Shown piece by piece: positions 36,245 to 49,285 of a DNA stretch of 64,000 nt. How positions within the stretch are numbered: the first letter of the stretch is position 1; each line of letters opens with the position of its first letter. The notes below the pieces were generated by a model. The model was not told the origin of the DNA, did not search any database, and worked only from the letters and a program-made list of their open reading frames with translations. The translations under genes and the position numbers were made by a program. The stretch is from Fistularia commersonii (lineage: Eukaryota > Chordata > Actinopteri > Syngnathiformes > Fistulariidae): contig JBBMNZ010000057.1 of NCBI GenBank assembly GCA_037954325.1, forward strand, positions 124,001 to 188,000, in the 5' to 3' direction.

Positions 36245-37003
36245 AAAAGTCATCATCTCACTGAGTTGAAGCGTTTTTGATTAGGAGTGGGAAAAAAAAA
36301 AAGAATTTCATTAAGCTGGTTTCTGCTGTGGATATATGTTGTTTCGGACATGATTCTGCACAAAATATGTCAAATTCAGTGTAATCCAGGTACGAATTCA
36401 AAAGATATAGCCATTCGTTCAAAAAGTTCTTATATCACTGACTTGAAGCGTTTTTGACTAGTAGTGGAAATAACTAATGAATTTCATCAAGCCTGTTTCT
36501 GCTGTTGAAATATCTTGTTTAGAACATGATTCTGCACAAAATATGTCAAATTCAGTGTAACCCAGCTACAAGATCAAAATATATAGCCATTCGTTAAAAA
36601 AGTGCTTTTCTCACCGAGTATAAGCGTTATTGATTAGGAGTGGAAATAACTAATGAATTTCATTAATCTGGTTTCTGCTGTTGAAATATGTTGTTTAGGA
36701 CAATATTCTGCACAAAATATGTCAAATTCAGTGTAAATCCAACTACAAGTTCAAAAGATATAGCCATAAGGTCAAAAACTACTTATATTATCGAGTGAAA
36801 TCGTTTTTGAGTTGGAGTGGAAATAACTAATGAATTTCAATATGCTGGTTTTTGCTGTTGATATATGTTGTTTAGGACATGATTCTGCACAATATATGTC
36901 AAATTCAGTGTAATTCAGCTATAAGTTCAAAAGATATAGCCGTAAGGTAAAAAAGTAATTATCTCACTGAGTTGAAGCTTTTTTTTATTTTTGAGTGGAA
37001 ATA
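36245..37003 (+). repeat. A-tract HOR module, copy 1
   Basis: About four monomers repeated at 38,010-38,768 (offset 1765 bp). The module starts with CATCATCTCACTGAG and a monomer holding an A11 run, then GGTACGAATTC, TTTTGACTAGTAGTGG, GAGTATAAGCGTTATTG and a GTAATTATCTCACTGAG / GAAGCTTTTTTTTATTTTTG monomer. Related modules follow at 43.3, 54.6 and 58.8 kb. Confidence 0.83.
36291..36303 (+). repeat. A11 homopolymer inside a monomer (1 of 5)
   Basis: The usual GTGGAAATAACTAATGAATTTC is here GTGGG, then eleven A, then GAATTTC. Equivalent runs lie at 38,057-38,067 (A11), 43,340-43,350 (A11), 54,595-54,606 (A12, preceded by GTGG) and 58,814-58,824 (A11). The run replaces the AATAACTAATG segment, so it looks like mutation plus slippage within a monomer and not a retroposon tail. 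Confidence 0.85.
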
Positions 37004-37595
37004 ACTCATGAATTTCATCAAGCTGGTTTCTGCTGTTCATATATGATGTTCAGTACATGATTCTGCACAATTAATGTCAATTTCAGTGTAATCCAGCGGC
37101 AAGTTCAAAAGATATAGCCATTCGTTAAAAAAGTGCTTATCTTATCGAGTTAAATTGTTTTTGAGTTGGAGTGGAAATAACTGATGAATTTCATCAAGCT
37201 GGTTTCTGCTGTTGATACATGTTGTCTTGGACATGATTCTGCACAAAATATTTCAAATTCAGTGTAATCCCATCACAGGTTCAAAAGATATAGCCATTCG
37301 TTCAAAAACTGCGTATCTCACCGAGTTGAAGCGTTTTTGATTAAGAGAGGAAATTACTATTGAATTTCACCAAGCCTTTTTCTGCTGTTGATAGATTTTG
37401 TATAGGACATGATTCTGCACAATACATTTCAAATTCAGTGTAATCCCGCTACAAGTTCAAAAGATATAGCCATTCGTTCAAAAAGTCTATATCTCACCGA
37501 CTTGAAGCGTATTTGATTCGGAGTGGAAATAACAAATGAATTTCATCAAGTTGGTTTCTACTGTTGAAATATGTTGTTTAGGACATGATTCTGCA
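37003..37595 (+). repeat. Satellite block shared with 39.4-39.9, 44.7-45.2 and 50.55-51.1 kb
   Basis: Markers are TTCATATATGATGTTCAGTA, CCAGCGGCAAGTTC, GTTGATACATGTTGTCTTGG, CTGCGTATCTCACC and AAAGTCTATATCTCACCGAC. The GTTGATACATGTTG word occurs at 37,211, 39,505, 44,787 and 50,764. The 50.6-kb copy matches this one at 13,553 bp, starting with the same TTCATATATGATG monomer, which the 39- and 44-kb copies lack. Confidence 0.78.
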
Positions 37596-39915
37596 CAATA
37601 TATGTCAAATTTAGTGTAATCACCTCACAGGTTCAAAAGATATAGCCATTCATTCAAAAAGTGCTTATCTTATCGGGTTGAAGCGTTTTTGATTAAGAGT
37701 GGAAATAACTAATGAATTTCACCAAGTTGGTTTTTGCTGTTGACATATGTTGTTTAGAACATGATTCTGCACAATACATGTCAAATTCTGTGTAATCCAG
37801 CTACAAGTTCAAAAGATATAGCCATAAGGTCAAAAATTGCTTATCTTACAGAGGTTAAATCTTTTTTGAGTTGGAGTGGAAATAACTAATCAATTTCATC
37901 ATGCTGGTTTCTGCTGTTGATATATGTTGTTTAGGACAAGATTCTGCACAATATATGTCAAATTCAGTGTGATCCCATCACAGGTTCAAAAGATATATCC
38001 ATTCGTTCAAAAAGTCATCATCTCACTGAGTTGAAGCGTTTTTAATTAGGAGTGGGAAAAAAAAAAAGAATTTCATTAAGCTGGTTTCTGCTGTGGAAAT
38101 ATGTTGTTTCGGACATGATTCTGCACAAAATATGTCAAATTCAGTGTAATCCAGGTACGAATTCAAAAGATATAGCCATTCGTTCAAAAAGTTCTTATAT
38201 CACTGACTTGAAGCGTTTTTGACTAGTAGTGGAAATAACTAATGAATTTCATCAAGCCTGTTTCTGCTGTTGAAATATCTTGTTTAGAACATGATTCTGC
38301 ACAAAATATGTCAAATTCAGTGTAACCCAGCTACAAGATCAAAATATATAGCCATTCGTTAAAAAAGTGCTTTTCTCACCGAGTATAAGCGTTATTGATT
38401 AGGAGTGGAAATAACTAATGAATTTCATTAATCTGGTTTCTGCTGTTGAAATATGTTGTTTAGGACAATATTCTGCACAAAATATGTCAAATTCAGTGTA
38501 AATCCAACTACAAGTTCAAAAGATATAGCCATAAGGTCAAAAACTACTTATATTATCGAGTGAAATCGTTTCTGAGTTGGAGTGGAAATAACTAATGAAT
38601 TTCAATATGCTGGTTTTTGCTGTTGATATATGTTGTTTAGGACATGATTCTGCACAATATATGTCAAATTCAGTGTAATTCAGCTACAAGTTCAAAAGAT
38701 ATAGCCATAAGGTAAAAAAGTAATTATCTCACTGAGTTGAAGCTTTTTTTTATTTTTGAGTGGAAATGACTAATGATTTCCACCAAGCCTGTTTCTGCTG
38801 TTGATAGATGTTGTATAGGACATGATTTTGTACAATATATGTCAAATTCAGTGTAATCCAGCAACAAGTTCAAAAGATATAGCCATAAGGTCAAAAACTG
38901 CATATCTTATCGAGTTAAATCGTTTTTGATTAGGAGTGGAAATAACTAATGAATTTCATCATGCTGGTTTCTGCTGTTGATATATGTTGTTTAGGACATG
39001 ATTCTGCACAATATATTTCAAATTCAGTGTAATCCCATTACAGGTTCAAAAGATATAGCCATTCGTTCAAAAAGTGCTTATCTCAACGAGTTAACGCGTT
39101 TTTGATTAAGAGAGGAAATAACTATTGAATTTCACCAAGCCTTTTTCTGCTGTTGTTAGATTTTGTATAGGACATGATTCTGCACGATGTATATCAAATT
39201 CAGTGTAATCCAGCGACAAGATCAAAAGATATAGCCATTCGTTCAAAAACTGCTTATCTACCCGAGTTGAAGCGTTTTTGAGTTGGAGTGGAAATTACTA
39301 ATGAATTACAATATGTTGGTTTTTTGCTGTTGATATGTCTTGTTTATTACATGATTCTGCACAATATATGTCAAATTCAGTGAAATCCAGCGGCAAGTTC
39401 AAAAGATATAGCCATTCGTTAAAAAAGTGCTTATCTAATCGAGTTAAATTGTTTTTGAGTTGGAGTGGAAATAACTGATGAATTTCATCAAGCTGGTTTC
39501 TGCTGTTGATACATGTTGTCTTGGACATGATTCTGCACAAAATATTTCAAATTCAGTGTAATCCCATCACAGGTTCAAAAGATATAGCCATTCGTTCAAA
39601 AACTGCGTATCTCACCGAGTTGAAGCGTTTTTGATTAAGAGAGGAAATTACTATTGAATTTCACCAAGCCTTTTTCTGCTGTTGATAGATTTTGTATAGG
39701 ACATGATTCTGCACAATACATATCAAATTCAGTGTAATCCCGCTACAAGTTCAAAAGATATAGCCATTCGTTCAAAAAGTCTATATCTCACCGACTTGAA
39801 GCGTATTTGATTCGGAGTGGAAATAACAAATGAATTTCATCAAGTTGGTTTCTACTGTTGAAATATGTTGTTTAGGACATGATTCTCAACAATATATGTC
39901 AAATTCAGTGTAATC
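37595..39915 (+). repeat. 2.3-kb HOR segment (13 monomers), left copy
   Basis: It matches 42,878-45,197 at an offset of 5282-5283 bp (30 monomers), from AAATTTAGTGTAATCACCTC to GATTCTCAACAATATATG. The divergence between copies is very low: about one difference per several monomers by eye. The exit is in the conserved AAATTCAGTGTAATCCA word, where the left copy goes on with ATCACAGTTTC and the right with GCTATAAGTT. Confidence 0.85.
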
Positions 39916-42900
39916 CAATCACAGTTTCAAAAGATATAGCCATTCGTTCAAAAAGTGCTTATCTCACCGAATTAAAGCGTTTTTGATTAAGAGAGGAAAT
40001 AACTATTGAATTTCACCAAGCCTGTTTCTGCTGTTGATAGATGTTGTATAGGACATGATTCTGTACAATATATGTCAAATTCAGAGTAATCCAGCTATAA
40101 GTTCAAAAGATATTGCCACAAGGTCAAAAAGTGCTTATCTCACTGAATTGAAGCGTATTTGATTTTGAGTGGAAATGACTAATGAATTTCATCAAGCTGG
40201 TTTCTGCTGTTGAAATATTTACTATAGGACATGATTTCGCACAATATATGTAAAATTCAGTGTAATCCAGCTACAAGTTCAAAGGATATAGCCATTCGTT
40301 CAAAAAGTCTATATCTCACCGACTTGAAGCGTATTTGATTCGGAGTGGAAATAACAAATTAATTTCATCAAGCTTTTTCCTGCTATTGAAATATGTTGTT
40401 CAGGACATGATTCTACACAAAATATGTAAAATTCAGTGTAATCCCATCACAGGTTCAAAATATATATCCATTCGATCAAAAAGTGCTTATCTCACCGAGT
40501 TGAAGCGTTTTTGATTAAGAGAGGAAATAACTATTGAATTTCACCAAGCCTGTTTCTGCTGTTGATAGATATTGTATAGGACATGATTCTGTACAATATA
40601 TTTCATATTCAGTGTAATGCAGCGACAAGATCAAAAGATATAGCCATTCGTTCAAAAACTGCTTTTCTCACCGAGTTGAAGCGTTTTCTAGTTGGAGTTG
40701 AAATAACTAATGAATATCAATATGCTGGTTTTTGCTGTTGATATATGTTGTTTAGGACATGATTCTGCACAATATATGTCAAATTCAGTGTAATCCAGCT
40801 ATAAGTTCAAAAGATATAGCCATAAGGTAAAAAAGTAATTATGTCACTGAATTGAAGCTTTTTTGTTTTTGAGTGGAAATGACTAATGATTTCCACCAAG
40901 CCTGTTTCTGCTGTTGATAGATGTTGTTAAAGAAATGATTCTGTACAATATATGTCAAATTCAGTGTAATCCAGCCACAAGTTCAAAAGATATAGCCATA
41001 AGGTCAAAAACTGCATATCTTATCGAGTTAAATCGTTTTGGATTAGGAGTGGAAATAACAAATGAATTTCATCATGCTGGTTTCTGCTGTTGATATATGT
41101 TGTTTAGGACATGATTCTGCACAATATATGTCAATTTCAGTGTAATCCCATCACAGGTTTAAAAGATAAAACCATTCGTTCAGAAAGTCTTCATCTCACC
41201 GAGTTGAAGCGTTTTTGATTAGGAGTGGAAATAACTAACGAATTCCATTAAGCTGGTTTCCACTGTTGAAATATGTTGTCTAGGACATGATTCTGCACAA
41301 TATATTTCAATTTCAGTGTAATCCCATTACAGGTTAAAAAGATATAGCCATTCGTTCAAAAAGTCTTCACACCGAGTTGAACCGTTTTTGATTAGGAGTG
41401 GAAATAACTAATGAATTTCATCAAGCCGGTTTCTGCTGTTGAAATATCTTGTTTAGAACATGATTCTGCACAATATATGTCAAATTCATGTTAATCCAGC
41501 CACAAGTTCAAAAGATGTATCCATAAGGTCAAAAAGTGCTTATCTCACTGAGTTGAAGCGTTTTTGATGTTGAGTGGAAATGACTAATGAATTTCATCAA
41601 GCTGGTTTCTGCCGTTGACAAATGTTGTTTAGGACATCATTCTGCACAAAATATGTCAACTTCAGTGTAATCCCATCACAGGTTCAAAAGATATAGCCAT
41701 TCGTTCAAAAAGGACTTATCTCACCGAGTTGAAGCGTTTTTGATTATGAGTGGAAATAACTGATGAATTTCATCTAGCTGGTTTCTGATGTTGAAATATG
41801 TTTTTTAGGACATGATTCTGCACAAAATATGTCAAATTCAGTGTAATCCCATCACAGGTTCAAAAGATATAGCCATTCGTTCAAAAAGTGTTTATCTTTT
41901 TGGGTTGAAGCGTTTTTGATTAGAAGTGGAAATAACTAATGAATTTCATCAAGCTGGTTTCTGCTGTTGAAATATGTTTTTTAGGACATGATTCTACGCA
42001 AAATATGTCAAATTCAGTGTAATCCAGCGTCAAGATCAAAAGATATAGCCTTTCATTCAAAAAGTGCTTATCTCACGGAGTTGAAGCGTTTTTGATTAGG
42101 AGTGGAAATAACGAATGAATTTCATCAAGTTGGTTTCTACTGTTGAAATATGTTGTTTAGGACATGATTCTGCACAATATATGTCAAATTCTGTGTAATC
42201 CCATCGAAGGTTCAAAAGATATAGCCATTCGTTCAAAAAGTTCTTATCTTATCGAGTTGAAGCGTTTTTGATTAAGAGAGGAAATAACTATTGAATTTCA
42301 CCAAGCCTTTTTCTGCTATTGATAGATGTTGTATAGGACATGATTCTGTACAATATATGTCAAATTCAGTGTAATCCAGCGACAAGATCAAAAGTTATAG
42401 CCATTCGTTCGAAAACTGCTCATCTCACCGAGTTGAAGCGTTTTGGAGTTGGAGTTGAAATAACTAATGAATTTCAATATGCTGGTTTTTGCTGTTGATA
42501 TATGTTGTTTAGGACATGATTCTGCACAATAAATCAAATTCAGTGTAATCCAGCTATAAGTTCAAAAGATATAGCCATAAGGTCAAAAAGTGCTTATCTC
42601 GCTGAGTTGAAGCTTTTTTTGTTTTTGAGTGGAAATGACTAATGACTTACATCAAGCTGGTTTCTGCTGGTGAGATATGTTGTTTAGGACATGATTCTGC
42701 ACAATATATGTCAAATTCAGTGTAATCCACCTACAAGTTCAAAAGATATAGCCATAAGGTCAAAGAGTGCTTATCTTACCGAGGTTAAATCTTTTTTGAG
42801 TTGGAAAGGAAATAACTAATGAATTTCATCATTCTGGTTTCTGCTGTTTATATATGTTGTTTCGGACATGATTAAGCACAATATATGTCAAATTTAGTGT

Positions 42901-42960
42901 AATCACCTCACGGGTTCAAAAGATATAGCCATTCATTCAAAAAGTGCTTATCTTATCGGG
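39385..42960 (+). repeat. 3.5-kb HOR segment, left copy (offset 11.26 kb)
   Basis: It matches about 50,644-54,220 at offsets of 11,259 falling to 11,256 bp. The small change is due to lost bases near 50,895 (GATTAAGAGG for GATTAAGAGAGG) and 51,645 (TATTGAATATG for TATTGAAATATG). About 20 monomers are shared, including TAACGAATTCCATTAAGC, CTTCACACCGAGTTGAACCG and TATCTTTTTGGGTTGAAGCG. Together with the previous feature this shows overlapping, offset HOR units instead of one fixed unit. Confidence 0.84.
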
Positions 42961-45197
42961 TTGAAGCGTTTTTGATTAAGAGTGGAAATAACTAATGAAT
43001 TTCACCAAGTTGGTTTTTGCTGTTGACATATGTTGTTTAGAACATGATTCTGCACAATACATGTCAAATTCTGTGTAATCCAGCTACAAGTTCAAAAGAT
43101 ATAGCCATAAGGTCAAAAATTGTTTATCTTACAGAGGTTAAATCTTTTTTGAGTTGGAGTGGAAATAACTAATCAATTTCATCATGCTGGTTTCTGCTGT
43201 TGATATATGTTGTTTAGGACAAGATTCTGCACAATATATGTCAAATTCAGTGTGATCCCATCACAGGTTCAAAAGATATATCCATTCGTTCAAAAAGTCA
43301 TCATCTCACTGAGTTGAAGCGTTTTTAATTAGGAGTGGGAAAAAAAAAAAGAATTTCATTAAGCTGGTTTCTGCTGTGGAAATATGTTGTTTCGGACATG
43401 ATTCTGCACAAAATATGTCAAATTCAGTGTAATCCAGGTACGAATTCAAAAGATATAGCCATTCGTTCAAAAAGTTCTTATATCACTGACTTGAAGCGTT
43501 TTTGACTAGTAGTGGAAATAACTAATGAATTTCATCAAGCCTGTTTCTGCTGTTGAAATATTTGTTTAGAACATGATTCTGCACAAAATATGTCAAATTC
43601 AGTGTAACCCAGCTACAAGATCAAAATATATAGCCATTCGTTAAAAAAGTGCTTTTCTCACCGAGTATAAGCGTTATTGATTAGGAGTGGAAATAACTAA
43701 TGAATTTCATTAATCTGGTTTCTGCTGTTGAAATATGTTGTTTAGGACAATATTCTGCACAAAATATGTCAAATTCAGTGTAAATCCAACTACAAGTTCA
43801 AAAGATATAGCCATAAGGTCAAAAACTACTTATATTATCGAGTGAAATCGTTTCTGAGTTGGAGTGGAAATAACTAATGAATTTCAATATGCTGGTTTTT
43901 GCTGTTGATATATGTTGTTTAGGACATGATTCTGCACAATATATGTCAAATTCAGTGTAATTCAGCTATAAGTTCAAAAGATATAGCCATAAGGTAAAAA
44001 AGTAATTATCTCACTGAGTTGAAGCTTTTTTTTATTTTTGAGTGGAAATGACTAATGATTTCCACCAAGCCTGTTTCTGCTGTTGATAGATGTTGTATAG
44101 GACATGATTTTGTACAATATATGTCAAATTCAGTGTAATCCAGCAACAAGTTCAAAAGATATAGCCATAAGGTCAAAAACTGCATATCTTATCGAGTTAA
44201 ATCGTTTTTGATTAGGAGTGGAAATAACTAATGAATTTCATCATGCTGGTTTCTGCTGTTGATATATGTTGTTTAGGACATGATTCTGCACAATATATTT
44301 CAAATTCAGTGTAATCCCATTACAGGTTCAAAAGATATAGCCATTCGTTCAAAAAGTGCTTATCTCAACGAGTTAACGCGTTTTTGATTAAGAGAGGAAA
44401 TAACTATTGAATTTCACCAAGCCTTTTTCTGCTGTTGTTAGATTTTGTATAGGACATGATTCTGCACGATGTATATCAAATTCAGTGTAATCCAGCGACA
44501 AGATCAAAAGATATAGCCATTCGTTCAAAAACTGCTTATCTACCCGAGTTGAAGCGTTTTTGAGTTGGAGTGGAAATTACTAATGAATTACAATATGTTG
44601 GTTTTTTGCTGTTGATATGTGTTGTTTATTACATGATTCTGCACAATATATGTCAAATTCAGTGAAATCCAGCGGCAAGTTCAAAAGATATAGCCATTCG
44701 ATAAAAAAGTGCTTATCTTATCGAGTTAAATTGTTTTTGAGTTGGAGTGGAAATAACTGATGAATTTCATCAAGCTGGTTTCTGCTGTTGATACATGTTG
44801 TCTTGGACATGATTCTGCACAAAATATTTCAAATTCAGTGTAATCCCATCACAGGTTCAAAAGATATAGCCATTCGTTCAAAAACTGCGTATCTCACCGA
44901 GTTGAAGCGTTTTTGATTAAGAGAGGAAATTACTATTGAATTTCACCAAGCCTTTTTCTGCTGTTGATAGATTTTGTATAGGACATGATTCTGCACAATA
45001 CATATCAAATTCAGTGTAATCCCGCTACAAGTTCAAAAGATATAGCCATTCGTTCAAAAAGTCTATATCTCACCGACTTGAAGCGTATTTGATTCGGAGT
45101 GGAAATAACAAATGAATTTCATCAAGTTGGTTTCTACTGTTGAAATATGTTGTTTAGGACATGATTCTCAACAATATATGTCAAATTCAGTGTAATC
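42878..45197 (+). repeat. 2.3-kb HOR segment, right copy
   Basis: Counterpart of 37,595-39,915. One single-base loss is visible near 43,561 (GAAATATTTGTTTAGAAC against GAAATATCTTGTTTAGAAC). Confidence 0.85.
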
Positions 45198-46016
45198 CAG
45201 CTATAAGTTAAAAAGATATAGCCATAAGGTCAAAAAGTTCTTATCTCACTGATTTGAATCGTTTTTGATTTTGAGTGGAAATGACTAATGAATTTCATCA
45301 AGCTGGTTTCTGCTGTTGAAATATTTACTATAGGACATGATTTTGCACAATATATGTAAAATTCAGTTTAATCCAGCTACAACTTCAAAAGATATAGCCA
45401 TTCGTTCAAAAAGTCTATATCTCACCGACTTGAAGCGTATTTGATTCGGAGTGGAAATAACAAATGAATTTCATCAAGCTTTTTTCTGCTGTTGAAATAT
45501 TGTTAAGGACATGATTCTACACAAAATATGTAAAATTCAGTGTAATCCCATCACAGGTTCAAAAGATATAGCCATTCGATCAAAAAGTGCTTGTCTCACC
45601 GAGTTGAAGCGTTTTTGATTAAGAGAGGAAATAACTATTGAATTTCACCAAGCCTGTTTCTGCTGTTGATAGATGTTGTATAGGACATGATTCTGTACAA
45701 TATATGTCATATTCAGTGTAATCCAGCGACAAGATCAAAAGATATAGCCATTCGTTCAAAAACTGCTTTTCTCACCGAGTTGAAGCGTTTTCTAGTTGGA
45801 GTTGAAATAACTAATGAATATCAATATGCTGGTTTTTGCTGTTGATATATGTTGTTTAGGACATGATTCTGCACAGTATATGTCAAATTCAGTGTAATAC
45901 AGCTATAAGTTCAAAAGATATAGCCATAAGGTAAAAAAGTAATTATGTCACTGAATTGAAGCTTTTTTGTTTTTGAGTGGAAATGACTAATGATTTCCAC
46001 CAAGCCTGTTTCTGCA
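45197..46016 (+). repeat. HOR segment related to 40.1-40.9 kb and 51.4-52.2 kb
   Basis: 45,427 aligns with 40,321 at 5106 bp (29 monomers, one fewer than the 5283-bp pair to its left). Markers are ATTTACTATAGGACATG, CGTATTTGATTCGGAG, GTTTTCTAGTTGGAGTTG and AAAAAGTAATTATGTCACTG. This copy holds CATCAAGCTTTTTTCTGC with ATATTGTTAAGGAC at 45,470-45,510, the likely donor type for the 14-bp slipped joints at 12.7, 19.6 and 26.4 kb. Confidence 0.76.
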
Positions 46017-46850
46017 GTTGAAATATGTTGTTTAGGACATGATTCTACACAAAATATGTCAAATTCAGTGTAATCCAGCGTCAAGATCAAAAGTTATAGC
46101 CTTAAGGTCAAAAAGTGCTTATCTTTCCGAGTTAAATCGTTTTTGAGTTGGAGGTGAAAAAACTAATGAATTTCATCAAGCTGGTTTCTGCTGTTGAAAT
46201 ATGTTGTAAAGGACATGATTCAGCACAAAATATGTCAAATTCAGTGTAATCCAGCTACAAGTTCAAAATATATAGCCATTCGTTCAAAAAGTGCTGATCT
46301 CACCGAGTAGAAGCGTTTTTGATGAGGAGTGGAAATAACTAATGAATATCATCAAGTTGGTTTGTACTGTTGAAATATGTTGTTTAGGACATGATTCTGC
46401 ACAATATATGTCAAATTCAGTGTAATCCAGCTACAAGTTCAAAAGATATAGCCATTCGTTCAAAAAGTGCTTATCTTACCGAGATTAAATCTTTTTTGAG
46501 TTGGAGTGGAAATAATTAATGAATTTCATCATGCTGGTTTCTGCTGTTGATATATGTTGTTTAGGACATGATTCTGCACAATATATATCAAATTCAGTGT
46601 AATCCCATCACAGGTTCAAAAGATATCGCCATTCGTTCAAAAAGTGCTTATCTCACCGAGTTAACGCGTTTTTGATTAAGAGAGGAAATAACTATTGAAT
46701 TTCACCGAGCCTTTTTCTGCTGTTGTTAGATTTTGTATAGGACATGATTCTGCACAATATATATCAAATTTAGTGTAATCAAGCGACAAGATCAAAAGAT
46801 ATAGCCATTCGTTCAAAAACTGCTTATCTCACCGAGTTGAAGCGTTTTTA
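46016..46850 (+). repeat. Copy of the 9.59-10.42 kb block
   Basis: Constant offset of 36,426 bp with markers TTGTAAAGGACATGATTCAG, CTGATCTCACCGAGTAGAAG and TTGTTAGATTTTGTATAGG. It marks the return of the left-hand HOR family after 10 kb of the A-tract family. Confidence 0.8.
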
Positions 46851-47708
46851 AGTTGTAGTGGAAATAACTCATGAATTTCAACATGCTGGTTTTTGCTGTT
46901 GATATATGTTGTTTAGGACATGATTCTGCACAATATATATCAAATTCAGTGTAATCCAGCTACAAGTTCAAAAGATATAGCCATCCATTCAAAAAGTGCT
47001 TTTCTCACCGAGTTGAAGCGTTTTTGATTAGGAGTGGATATATCTAATGGATTTCATCAAGCTGGTTTTTACCGTTGAAATGTGTTGTTTAGAACATGAT
47101 TCTGCACAATATATGTCAAATTCAGTGTAATCCAGCTACAAGTTCAAAAGATATAGCCATTCGTTCAAAAAGTGCTTATCTCACCGAGTTGAAGCTTTTT
47201 TGAGTTGGAGTGGAAATAACTAATGAATTTCAATATGCTGGTTTTTGTTGTTGATATATGTTGTTTAGGACCTGATTCTGCTCAATATATGTCAAATTCA
47301 GTGTAACCCAGCTACAAGATCAAAATATATAGCCATTCTTTCAAAAAGTGCTTATCTCACCGAGTTGAAGAGTTTTTGTTTAAAATTGGAAATAACATAT
47401 GGATTTCATCAAGCTGGTTTCTGCTGTTGATATATGTTGTTTAGGACAAGAGTTTTACAATTTATGTCAAATTCAGTGTAATCCAGGTACATTTTCAAAA
47501 GATATAGCCATTCGTTTAAAAAGTTTTTATCTTATCGGGTTGAAGCGATTTTGATTGGGAGTGGAAAAAACTAATGGATTTCATCAAGCTGGTTTCTGCT
47601 GTTGAAATATGTTGTATAGGACATGATTCTGCACAATATATGTCAAATTCAGTGTAATCCAGCAACAAGATCAAAAGATATAACCATTCGTTCAAAAACT
47701 GCTTATCT
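46830..47708 (+). repeat. Five-monomer (879-bp) tandem duplication, unit 1
   Basis: Repeated at 47,709-48,587 with few differences (for example AAAAGATATAGCCATT here against AGAGATATAGCGATT in unit 2). Monomers in order carry GTTGTAGTGG, CATCCATTCAAAAAGTGC with GGATATATCTAATGG, GAAGCTTTTTTGAG, GGACCTGATTCTGCTC and GGACAAGAGTTTTAC. A third partial unit lies at about 49,255-49,835. Confidence 0.9.
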
Positions 47709-48587
47709 CACCGAGTTGAAGCGTTTTTGAGTTGTAGTGGAAATAACTCATGAATTTCAACATGCTGGTTTTTGCTGTTGATATATGTTGTTTAGGACAT
47801 GATTCTGCACAATATATATCAAATTCAGTGTAATCCAGCTACAAGTTCAAAAGATATAGCCATCCATTCAAAAAGTGCTTTTCTCACCGAGTTGAAGCGT
47901 TTTTGATTAGGAGTGGATATATCTAATGGATTTCATCAAGCTGGTTTTTACCGTTGAAATGTGTTGTTTAGAACATGATTCTGCACAATATATGTCAAAT
48001 TCAGTGTAATCCAGCTACAAGTTCAAGAGATATAGCGATTCGTTCAAAAAGTGCTTATCTCACCGAGTTGAAGCTTTTTTGAGTTGGAGTGGAAATAACT
48101 AATGAATTTCAATATGCTGGTTTTTGTTGTTGATATATGTTGTTTAGGACCTGATTCTGCTCAATATATGTCAAATTCAGTGTAACCCAGCTACAAGATC
48201 AAAATATATAGCCATTCTTTCAAAAAGTGCTTATCTCACCGAGTTGAAGAGTTTTTGTTTAAAATTGGAAATAACATATGGATTTCATCAAGCTGGTTTC
48301 TGCTGTTGATATATGTTGTTTAGGACAAGAGTTTTACAATTTATGTCAAATTCAGTGTAATCCAGGTACATTTTCAAAAGATATAGCCATTCGTTTAAAA
48401 AGTTTTTATCTTATCGGGTTGAAGCGATTTTGATTGGGAGTGGAAAAAACTAATGGATTTCATCAAGCTGGTTTCTGCTGTTGAAATATGTTGTATAGGA
48501 CATGATTCTGCACAATATATGTCAAATTCAGTGTAATCCAGCAACAAGATCAAAAGATATAACCATTCGTTCAAAAACTGCTTATCT
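47709..48587 (+). repeat. Five-monomer (879-bp) tandem duplication, unit 2
   Basis: Copy of 46,830-47,708 at +879 bp. It leaves the tandem at GTTGCAGTGG (48,610), where unit 1 had GTTGTAGTGG, and runs into the core of the 11.5-kb block. The right flank is the same as at 11,490 and 34,880, so the duplication arose inside the older block order. Confidence 0.9.
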
Positions 48588-48656
48588 CACCGAGTTGAAG
48601 CGTTTTTGAGTTGCAGTGGAAATAACTAATGAATTTCAATATGCGGGTTTTGCTGT

Positions 48657-49285
48657 TGATATATGTTGTTTAGGACATGATTTCGCACAATATATGTCAA
48701 ATTTAGTTTAATCACATCACCGGTTTAAAAGATATAGCCATTTGTTCAAAAAGTGCTTATCTTATCGCGTTGAAGCGTTTTTGATGACGAGCGGAAATAA
48801 CTAATGAATTTCACCAATTTGGTTTTTGCTGTTGATATATGTAGATAAGGACATGATTCTGCACAATATATGTCAAATTTATGTTAATCCAGCCACAAGT
48901 TCAAAAGATTTATCCATAAGTTCAAAAACTGCTTTTCTCACCGAATTGAAGCGTTTTTGATCAGGAGTGGAAATAACTAATGGATTTCATCATTCTGGTT
49001 TCTGCTGTTGAAATATGTTGTCTAGGACATGATTCTTTACTATATATGTCAATTTCAGTGTAATCCCATCACAGGTTAAAAAGATATAGCCATTCGTTCA
49101 AAAACTCTTCATCTCACCGAGTTGAAGCGTTTTTGATTAGGAGTGAAAATAACTAATGCATTTCATCAAGCTGGTTTCTGCTTTTGAAATATGTTGTTTA
49201 GGACATGATTCTGCAATATATATATCAAATTCAGTGTAACCCAGCAACAGGATCAAAATATATAGCCATTCGTTCAAAAAGTGCT
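48657..49285 (+). repeat. Fifth, shortened copy of the 11.5-kb core
   Basis: It matches 34,921-35,550 and 11,527-12,150 up to the CTGCAATATATATATC monomer, then switches in the CACCGAGTTGAAGCG word to a third partial unit of the 879-bp HOR. The copy has gained private changes such as TTGATGACGAGCGG and GTAGATAAGGACATG. Confidence 0.78.

Noticed and set aside
36291..36303. Poly(A) tail of a retroposed element or processed pseudogene
   Set aside because: The A run sits in the middle of an otherwise normal monomer with satellite in correct phase on both sides. There is no inserted sequence or target-site duplication.
39298..39540. 80-codon minus-strand frame, the longest in the window
   Set aside because: It spans one and a half satellite monomers with no recognisable domain. 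The near-identical 44.6-kb copy does not keep an equivalent long frame, so nothing suggests translation.
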